A stretch of 64,000 nt of DNA from NCBI GenBank assembly GCA_016708875.1, contig JADJFA010000010.1, positions 62,001 to 126,000 of the forward strand, written 5' to 3'. The translations under genes and the position numbers were made by a program. Below are positions 40,569 through 46,734 of this stretch, one piece after another. The notes below the pieces were generated by a model. It made no database searches, was not told where the DNA came from, and saw only the letters and a program-made list of their open reading frames with translations. This stretch comes from Lewinellaceae bacterium. Lineage in GTDB: Bacteria > Bacteroidota > Bacteroidia > Chitinophagales > Saprospiraceae. Numbering within the stretch: position 1 is the first letter of the stretch; each line of letters opens with the position of its first letter.

Positions 40569-41979
40569 ATGAAACGAACCATGCTACTATTGGCAGGAGC
40601 ACTGCAAGGCTTTATGCTGTTTGCACAAACAACACTACCCGCCACAACGGAGCCTCCCACACCGATAGAACCCAAAGCCAACAACCTCCTGGAAGCCTTT
40701 GAACATGGCCACTTCCACGGCAGTTTCCGAAGCTTTTTTATGGCTACCGACAATGCCCGGCAACTGTCCGACTACCACGCGCTGGCAGCAGGAGGAACCC
40801 TGCACTTTGCGTCCTCCCCTTGGCATGGGTTTAGTTTTGGCCTGGGCGGAATTTTCAACTACAACCTGACCTCCTCTGACCTGAGCGCAAAGGACTCGAT
40901 CACCGGGGCGGTCAATCGTTACGAAATTGGCCTTTTCGATGTGGAAGACCCGAAAAATCGCAAGAATCTCGACCGCATCGAAGAACTGTGGCTGCGCTAT
41001 CAGTGGAAAAAATCGCGCATTACCGTGGGTCAGCAATCGCTCCAAACGCCTTTTGTCAACTATCAGGACGGACGGATGCGCCCCACCGCGGAAGCCGGCG
41101 CCTGGGCAGAAATCAACGACGTGAAAAATATCAAGATGGAAGGCGGCTATATTTGGAGCATATCCCCACGCAGTACCGTGGAATGGTTCAGTGTTGGCGA
41201 GTCTATTGGCCTGTATCCCAAGGGATTAAATCCCGACGGCACGGGCAGTGGTTACCCCGAAAATCTGGAAAGCATGGGCATCGGAATGCTGGGCATCACG
41301 CGGCAATGGGGCAAACGCACCAAGGTTCAGGTTTGGGACCAATACGTGGAAAACATCTTCAACACGGTGTTTGTCCAGGCCGACTACACCCATCCACTCA
41401 AAAACGAGCACAAATTGCTGTTTGGCCTGCAAATGACCCATCAGGACGCCTTGTCGGATGGCGGCAATGCAGAGGTTTCCAAAACCTATTTTCAGAAAAA
41501 CGGCCAATCCAACGTCATCAGCGCTCAAACAGGCTGGCAACATGGTCCCTGGCAGGCATTGGCGGCCTACACCCGAATTACGGCAGAAGGCCGCTTTCTC
41601 TCGCCTCGCGAATGGGGACGGGAGCCTTTCTACACTTTCATGGCCCGCGAGCGGGTGGAGGGCAGTGGCGATTCTCATTCCCTCACGGGTCGTCTAAATT
41701 GGCAGAGCAAAAACAAAAAAATTGCGTTTTGAAGGCGCATACGGTCATTTTTATCTTCCGGATGTCCAAAACGTTGCGCTCAATAAGTATGCGTTCCCAT
41801 CTTACCAGCAGCTCAATCTGGATGCCCGTTACGCTTTTGGGGGCATGTTCGAGGGCTTGCGGGTACAATTGTTGTATGTGTGGAAAGGTCGGTTGGGCGA
41901 GGTTTATGGCAATGAAAAGTATGTCATCAACCGGGTGGATATGTCGCACTTCAACCTGATTTTCAATTATCTCTATTGA
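40569..41979 (+). CDS. OprD-like outer-membrane porin, one frameshift
   Basis: About 470 residues. Signal peptide from ATG 40569 (MKRTMLLLAGALQGFMLFAQ). The body has the OprD pattern FHGSFRSFFMATDN, LAAGGTLHF, RIEELWLRYQWKKSRITVGQQSLQTPFVNYQDGRM and alternating beta-strands, ending in an aromatic C-terminal strand (LIFNYLY). The frame changes near 41717 (A7; one A fewer restores NKKLRFEGAYGHFYLP). In Proteobacteria OprD porins carry small carboxylates or other organic anions. Here the Crp/Fnr-type operator and flanking sulfur transporters suggest outer-membrane uptake of thiosulfate or a related anion, by inference only. Confidence 0.85.
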
Positions 41980-42000
41980 AAGGCGCTAAAAAATCTTCAA

Positions 42001-42046
42001 CGTGATAAATGTCACGAATGAAAAGTGATAGAAATCATCACCTTTG
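42001..42046 (+). promoter_or_regulatory. Crp/Fnr-type operator and promoter for the YeeE/YedE genes
   Basis: CGTGATAAATGTCACG at 42001-42016. The -7 element ACCTTTG is at 42040-42046. Spacing is 36 bp. The start codon is at 42070. Site 6 of 7. Confidence 0.8.
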
Positions 42047-42069
42047 TTGTCTAAAATCATCATCTTAAA

Positions 42070-42630
42070 ATGGAGCTACTCTCAAAACCTTGGCCATGGT
42101 GGGCCGCTGGCATCATCATCGGTCTTATTGTGCCTGCGTTGCTCATTCTGGGCAACAAGCACTTCGGCCTTTCGGCCAACCTTCGCCATGCCTGTGCGGC
42201 ATGCTTCCCGGCCAACGTGAAATTCTTTAAGTACGAGTGGAAAAAAGAGGTTTGGAACTTCTTTTTCGTCGGTGGCATCATCGCCGGGGCCATTATTGCT
42301 TCCACCTTGCTGGCCAATCCTGAGCCTGTAAAAGTGGTCCCTGAATTGGCCGCAGAACTCCAGACTTATGGCATTACCGATTACAGCGGAATGGTACCCA
42401 ATCAATTGATCTCCTGGGAAAGCCTGTTTTCCTTGCGCGGTTTTATCATGCTGGTTTTGGGTGGCTTTTTGGTTGGTTTCGGTTCGCGTTATGCGGGCGG
42501 TTGCACCAGCGGACACTCGATCATGGGATTGTCGGACCTTCAATGGCCGTCGTTGGTTGCCACCATCTTTTTTATGGTTGGCGGCTTTATCATGGCAAAT
42601 TTGATTTTGCCCCACATCCTAATGCTTTAA
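42070..42630 (+). CDS. YeeE/YedE (TsuA-like) sulfur-compound transporter, first half
   Basis: 186 residues, about four to five membrane helices. The hallmark YAGGCTSGHS carries Cys145, equivalent to the essential sulfur-relay Cys of thiosulfate transporter TsuA. A second pair, Cys42 and Cys45 in RHACAAC, lies near helix 1. TsuA is a single chain with pseudo-twofold symmetry; here the two halves are separate genes, the second starting 60 bp downstream. It probably imports thiosulfate or related sulfane sulfur for the rhodanese enzymes. The operator is at 42001-42016. Confidence 0.92.
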   Translation: MELLSKPWPWWAAGIIIGLIVPALLILGNKHFGLSANLRHACAACFPANVKFFKYEWKKEVWNFFFVGGIIAGAIIASTLLANPEPVKVVPELAAELQTYGITDYSGMVPNQLISWESLFSLRGFIMLVLGGFLVGFGSRYAGGCTSGHSIMGLSDLQWPSLVATIFFMVGGFIMANLILPHILML

Positions 42631-42689
42631 AGCAATGCTGACGCTCTCTGTGCTTCTGTTCTTCTTTATCAAAAAACTGCTCAAGAAAA

Positions 42690-43226
42690 ATGTTTAACGT
42701 GCAAGAATTCCATTCCCCAAGCCCCGAAGAAATAGCCGCGGCAAACAATACCGACTTCGAGGTGCGCTCACTTGACACCATGTGTGTCAACGAATCACAG
42801 TTGCAACACCCATGGTGGTACAATCTTAAATACGCCGCTGTCGGCCTCCTTTTTGGCATCGCTTTCGTAAAAGCCGAAATCGTGTCCTGGTTTCGCATTC
42901 AGGAAATGTTCCGCCTGCAGTCGTTTCACATGTACGGGGTAATCGGCACCGGTGTGGTGCTTGGCGCCATTTCCGTTTGGCTTATTAAAAGGTTCAAAGT
43001 CAAGACGATATATGGGGAGCAGATTGAGTTTCACCCAAAAAAATTCAACCGGGGGCAAATTTTTGGCGGCACCATTTTCGGCTTGGGTTGGGCCATGACC
43101 GGGGCTTGTCCCGGGCCATTGTTTGCCCAAATCGGCAGCGGCGCATTTGTCATTGGCGTCACGCTGTTGAGCGCCATTGGAGGTACTTGGTTGTACGGGT
43201 ATTTCCGCGAACGCTTACCTCACTGA
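42690..43226 (+). CDS. YeeE/YedE sulfur-compound transporter, second half
   Basis: 178 residues. A soluble N-terminal stretch of about 40 residues is followed by four helices with GLLFGIAFVKAEI, FHMYGVIGTGVVLGAI and the signature GLGWAMTGACPGPLFAQIG holding Cys140, the second conserved transporter Cys. It is co-transcribed with the first half and presumably forms a heterodimer that reproduces the TsuA fold. A terminator-like palindrome follows at 43236-43278. Confidence 0.92.
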   Translation: MFNVQEFHSPSPEEIAAANNTDFEVRSLDTMCVNESQLQHPWWYNLKYAAVGLLFGIAFVKAEIVSWFRIQEMFRLQSFHMYGVIGTGVVLGAISVWLIKRFKVKTIYGEQIEFHPKKFNRGQIFGGTIFGLGWAMTGACPGPLFAQIGSGAFVIGVTLLSAIGGTWLYGYFRERLPH

Positions 43227-43235
43227 TTTTAAAGG

Positions 43236-43278
43236 GTGGCACACCTCACCAACCCTCTTGGTGTGCCACACTTTTTTG
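43236..43278 (+). terminator. Terminator of the GTGTGGCACACC palindrome family
   Basis: GTGGCACACC (43236-43245) pairs with GGTGTGCCAC (43260-43269), followed by ACTTTTTTGAACA. It lies just past the second YeeE/YedE stop. It is related to the 29-bp inverted repeat at 23404-23495. Confidence 0.7.
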
Positions 43279-43311
43279 AACACGCTCTAATTTTTCAAAT
43301 CATTACTACAC

Positions 43312-43701
43312 ATGAAATTATTCTCAATTATAGCCTTCTCCCTTCTGTTCGGGACAGTGGGCTGCACACAACCTGTGCTCAAAAAAATTGACGTTGCAGA
43401 AGCCAAATCTCTCCTGGCCTCCAAATCTGCCAATCTGCAAGTAGTGGATTTGCGGACACCCGGCGAAATCGCTGCGACCGGCTCGCTGCCAGGCGCCGAG
43501 TTTATTGATTTTACAGCCCCATCGTTTTTAAATAAAGTAAAGCAGTTGGACAAAAAACGCCCGGTGCTGCTTTATTGTGCCGTTGGAGGCCGCAGTGCAG
43601 AAGCTGCCGAGATACTCCACCAACAAAAATTCCAAATGGTGTACGAGATGTCGCCCGGCATGAATGGCTGGCTGGCAGCAGGAAACAAAACCTCTAAATA
43701 G
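43312..43701 (+). CDS. Periplasmic rhodanese lipoprotein
   Basis: 129 residues. Lipoprotein signal with a lipobox-like GTVGC (Cys18), then a rhodanese domain with VVDLRTPGEIAATGSLPGAEFID and the active loop LLYCAVGGRSAEAA (Cys89). It is therefore a sulfurtransferase facing the periplasm, complementary to the cytosolic one at 31861. The next gene starts 7 bp after its stop, which suggests one transcript. No separate operator is visible, so expression is probably from 42046 with partial read-through, or from an unidentified promoter. Confidence 0.9.
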   Translation: MKLFSIIAFSLLFGTVGCTQPVLKKIDVAEAKSLLASKSANLQVVDLRTPGEIAATGSLPGAEFIDFTAPSFLNKVKQLDKKRPVLLYCAVGGRSAEAAEILHQQKFQMVYEMSPGMNGWLAAGNKTSK

Positions 43702-43708
43702 AAATAAC

Positions 43709-43957
43709 ATGAGCACACTTTTGAATAATTGGCATTTCATGCGCGTGCTTCGTGCAGGCATTGCCATCTGGGCTACTGTAGAAGCTTTTCGTACTACGCA
43801 ATGGCTTCTGCTACTTCCTGCGGGCATATTCGCCGTGCAAGCCATATTCGACATAGGATGTTGTGGCACAGCGGGTTGTGCTGCACCCCAGCAGAAACAA
43901 TTTGGCAAAACTTCAGGCCCAGCGACGGAAGAGGTGGCGTATGAAGAAGTTAAGTAA
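43709..43957 (+). CDS. Small membrane protein, YgaP-C-terminus-like
   Basis: 82 residues from ATG at 43709. Two hydrophobic segments (about 10-28 and 30-48) follow WHFMRVLRAGIAIW, resembling the DUF2892-type membrane domain that is fused to rhodanese in YgaP. A GCCGTAGC motif with three Cys follows helix 2, then a polar acidic tail. It overlaps no neighbour and is 7 bp from the rhodanese lipoprotein gene. It probably anchors or partners the periplasmic sulfurtransferase; the Cys cluster could accept sulfur. Confidence 0.82.
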   Translation: MSTLLNNWHFMRVLRAGIAIWATVEAFRTTQWLLLLPAGIFAVQAIFDIGCCGTAGCAAPQQKQFGKTSGPATEEVAYEEVK

Positions 43958-44059
43958 GGAAATCCCGCAGGAAAAGGAACTTCGCGAAAAACATCACGCG
44001 AATCATTAGTGGGTGGGTTAGTTTTGGCGCATCTTGCGCAAACATTGAACGACCCGCCT

Positions 44060-44719
44060 ATGACACCCGAACCCGAACATCCGGAATCACAAACCCTGCG
44101 AAAAGCATTCCCAGCCTTTGACCAAAGTGAATTGGTAGATTGGCTGGCACAACAAAGCTTTCAAAAAGATTTTGAACCTGATATTACACTGCTGCAAGTG
44201 GGCAGCATAGTGCGTCATATACCATTGATAATCAGAGGCTCCGTGAAAGTCTCCCGACAAGATGTCGAGGGCCGCGAGATATTCCTCTACTATATTCTTC
44301 CGGGCGAAACCTGCGCTATGACGCTGAGCGCATGTTACCGGGGTGAAACCAGTCGCGTAAACGCTGTCACTCAGGAACAAAGCACCATCGTATTGGTGCC
44401 TGCAGTCCTGATTCATGAGGCTACCCGCCGTTTCCCGGCCTGGCAACGATTTGCTTTTGAAAGTTTTGGCAGCCGGTACGATGAGTTGTTGTTCACGCTG
44501 GAAAGCGTTGTTTTCCAACAACTGGACGAACGGCTCAAACACTACCTGCTGGAAAAATCCGCTGCGCTGAAATCGACGCGTTTACACATTTCTCAACAAC
44601 AAATCGCCGATGACCTTCATGCTTCCCGAGAGGTCATTTCGCGCCTTATCCGGCAATTCGAGCAAATGGGTTTTTTGCACCATGCCCGTGGGGTAATAGA
44701 AATAATTTCGCCTATGTGA
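44060..44719 (+). CDS. Crp/Fnr family transcriptional regulator
   Basis: 219 residues from ATG at 44060 (MTPEPEHP); the frame upstream to 44009 is possible but has no clear start context. The N-terminal cNMP-binding-like domain (about 20-130) has RHIPLIIRGSVKV and ILPGETCAMTLSACY, with Cys85 and Cys92 close together where related regulators carry redox Cys. The C-terminal Crp helix-turn-helix (about 165-219) has ISQQQIADDLHASREVISRLIRQFEQMG. Typical length. It lies within the cluster of seven GTGAY-N4-RTCAC operators and is the best candidate to bind them. One operator overlaps its own stop codon and serves the next genes. Confidence 0.93.
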   Translation: MTPEPEHPESQTLRKAFPAFDQSELVDWLAQQSFQKDFEPDITLLQVGSIVRHIPLIIRGSVKVSRQDVEGREIFLYYILPGETCAMTLSACYRGETSRVNAVTQEQSTIVLVPAVLIHEATRRFPAWQRFAFESFGSRYDELLFTLESVVFQQLDERLKHYLLEKSAALKSTRLHISQQQIADDLHASREVISRLIRQFEQMGFLHHARGVIEIISPM

Positions 44720-44760
44720 ACCGGGTCACATAGCCCATGCGCTCGTACTGGGTATTTTTG
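44714..44760 (+). promoter_or_regulatory. Crp/Fnr-type operator and promoter for the small membrane genes
   Basis: CTATGTGA and TCACATAG (44712-44732) flank a 6-nt spacer; the core is GTGAACCGGGTCAC. The -7 element TATTTTTG (exact TAnnTTTG) is at 44753-44760. Spacing is 36 bp. The operator overlaps the regulator's stop codon. Site 7 of 7. Confidence 0.78.
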
Positions 44761-44779
44761 ATGAAAAATTAGCCGGAAG

Positions 44780-44884
44780 ATGAAAAAGATGTCAGTTCTG
44801 TTCAAATTCGCAGTCGTATGCGCCATTTGCATAGGCATCATTGCAATCATCGTCTGGCTGGTCAACCATTTTTCATCATTATAA
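44780..44884 (+). CDS. 34-residue single-pass membrane peptide
   Basis: ATG at 44780 opens a 34-codon frame: a basic N-terminus (MKKMSVLFKF), one hydrophobic helix with two Cys (VVCAICIGIIAIIVWLV) and a short NHFSSL tail. It is the first frame after the operator and -7 element at 44714-44760, and the next gene starts 13 bp after it. Too short for family assignment. It could be a small accessory subunit or a translated leader for the DUF2892 gene. Confidence 0.6.
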   Translation: MKKMSVLFKFAVVCAICIGIIAIIVWLVNHFSSL

Positions 44885-44896
44885 AATCTGATTGTT

Positions 44897-45115
44897 ATGA
44901 CCAAGAACATGGGCACCGCCGACCGCGTCATCCGCCTGATCATCGCGGCAATTGCTGTTTTCCTTTATTCCAATGGCACCCTCACCGGGACTTGGGGCAT
45001 TGTTGCCATCGTAGTAGCCATTATTTTTGCCTTAACCAGTATGTTCGTTTTTTGCCCCCTTTATAAAGTAGTGGGAATATCAAGCTGTCCGGTTCCGGCA
45101 AACAAAAGGCAATAA
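44897..45115 (+). CDS. DUF2892 / YgaP-like membrane protein
   Basis: 72 residues. The pattern MGTADRVIRLIIAAIAVFLYSNGTLTGTWGIVAIVVAIIFALTSMFVFCPLYKVVGISSC is the two-helix DUF2892 domain; CPLYKVVGISSC is its conserved end, with two Cys. In YgaP this domain is fused to rhodanese and dimerises in the membrane. It probably works with the rhodanese proteins of this regulon. It converges with the gene ending at 45117, with no room for a terminator between them. Confidence 0.88.
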   Translation: MTKNMGTADRVIRLIIAAIAVFLYSNGTLTGTWGIVAIVVAIIFALTSMFVFCPLYKVVGISSCPVPANKRQ

Positions 45116-45116
45116 A

Positions 45117-46520
45117 TCACTTCAGCATTTCCAAAAACCACTCCCGTTCCGTGAGCACCGGCTCCGATGCTATCTGTTGACGCATTGCCTGGCGGTCCTC
45201 ACGGCTATTGGGATTGAGTTGCAATAGCCTGCGACCAAAACGCACAATATTCTGGTAATTGGTTTTGTGATACCCGATCACCCGCTGGCGGCGGATGAAG
45301 GTTTGCATGCTTTGCAAATGGGCGTCGAGGGCGTCGTACTCGTCCGTTTCGTAAAAGATTTTTAGTTGTAAAGTCTTGGCAATCAGATTGTTGATCAGGT
45401 CTTTGTAATCCGCCTGCTGTAGGTGTTGCAGCGCGGCCCCCATGTTCTGGCGGGAATACTCCAGCCGTGCCAGATTGAGGTGAGATGCCGCCTCCCGGTG
45501 CTTTTTTTCTAAAAAAGGCGCATACTGGTGGATAAACTGCTCCACCCACTCGGTATCGCCCACTTTGATGGCAATGGCTGCAATGTTGGAATATGCAAAA
45601 TGGGAAAGTTGCCCGTTTTCGAGCAGCAGTTCTGCGTTGAGTGCAGATTTGTACAAGTCGAGCGCCTCGCGGAAATAGTCCGGTACGGATTGGTTGATCT
45701 TTCTGATACAAAAATTCAACGCGAGCAGGTGGAGGTTTCGCTGCTCATCCACGGGTAATTGCCCAAGATTGGCCAACAACCTTGGCTTGAATTCCCGAAA
45801 AAACGGCTCCCCTTCCGCCTCCGTCAAAAACAGATAACAAAAATAGTACAGTCCTACCGATGGGATGGCCTGCAGCGCCTCCGAGCCGCGCATGTGCGCG
45901 AGCACCATATCCAGCAGCCCAAAATTGTATCCAGTGCTGTACACCATCTGGTGACTGAGTGCGAAGCAGGCCTGCCGCAACTTTCGGGCGATAAACGCCG
46001 TATCAGTCTGGTTGGACAATTCCTGCCAGTTGAGGGCTTGGGTACGTTGCCCGGCGCTTTGGTGCTGGTACAATTCTAATTCAATGGCCATTTGCGCATC
46101 GAAATACTCGGCATGACGGTAAGGCTGACTCGCCCAGTCGCTGCGGGCGGCGTGCAAGCTTTGTCGAAAATGCTTCTCCAGCCCCCGTTTGCGATAGGCT
46201 TCTGCGAGGCGAATATGGTAGTCGCCTTTCCGTTCAAATTTTTCGGAATAGACCAAAAAATGCTCGATATGACCCATTAATTCGGTCATAACGGCCCGTA
46301 AAGCCTGTACATCAGCGGACTTTTCTGCACCAAAAACGGCCCCTTGCGCGGCTTCCTGGACAGGGAGGCTGCCAGATTCCACACAGCTTCGAAAATAGGC
46401 GAATAAACCAAGTGGTTGTGCCCTTCGGCAAAAGAAGGGCGACTGTAACCATTGGTTCAAATGCTTGCGCTCCGCAGCATTGAGCGAAATGATGACTTGC
46501 CAGAGGCGGGAATTTTCCAC
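45117..46520 (-). CDS. Orphan helical-repeat protein
   Basis: 467 residues, frame intact. It starts MENSRLWQVIISLNAAERKHLNQWLQSPFF and continues entirely as amphipathic helices with TPR-like pairs (for example AALQHLQQADYKDLINNLIAKTLQLKIFY). No signal peptide and no catalytic motif. I do not recognise the family beyond a type that seems common in Saprospiraceae. It is divergent from the large T9SS protein gene at 46735 and may share its promoter region. The protein at 57652-59232 has a similar all-helical design but no obvious sequence identity. Confidence 0.75.
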   Translation of the reverse strand: MENSRLWQVIISLNAAERKHLNQWLQSPFFCRRAQPLGLFAYFRSCVESGSLPVQEAAQGAVFGAEKSADVQALRAVMTELMGHIEHFLVYSEKFERKGDYHIRLAEAYRKRGLEKHFRQSLHAARSDWASQPYRHAEYFDAQMAIELELYQHQSAGQRTQALNWQELSNQTDTAFIARKLRQACFALSHQMVYSTGYNFGLLDMVLAHMRGSEALQAIPSVGLYYFCYLFLTEAEGEPFFREFKPRLLANLGQLPVDEQRNLHLLALNFCIRKINQSVPDYFREALDLYKSALNAELLLENGQLSHFAYSNIAAIAIKVGDTEWVEQFIHQYAPFLEKKHREAASHLNLARLEYSRQNMGAALQHLQQADYKDLINNLIAKTLQLKIFYETDEYDALDAHLQSMQTFIRRQRVIGYHKTNYQNIVRFGRRLLQLNPNSREDRQAMRQQIASEPVLTEREWFLEMLK

Positions 46521-46734
46521 TGTTTTAAAATATTAACGCTTGCAAATATCAGAAAATCAATGACTTATTTCATAATTATTGATTTTTATTAAAAATAAAT
46601 GCCCAAAAATGTATTTGTTAGACTGCCCATGAAGCTGAACTTTTGTACCATCAAAAAGTATTTGCGCAAATCACCCTTGTCCAAAATAAGAAAATACACC
46701 TTACCATTGCTCTCACGCCCAAACACAACACATT

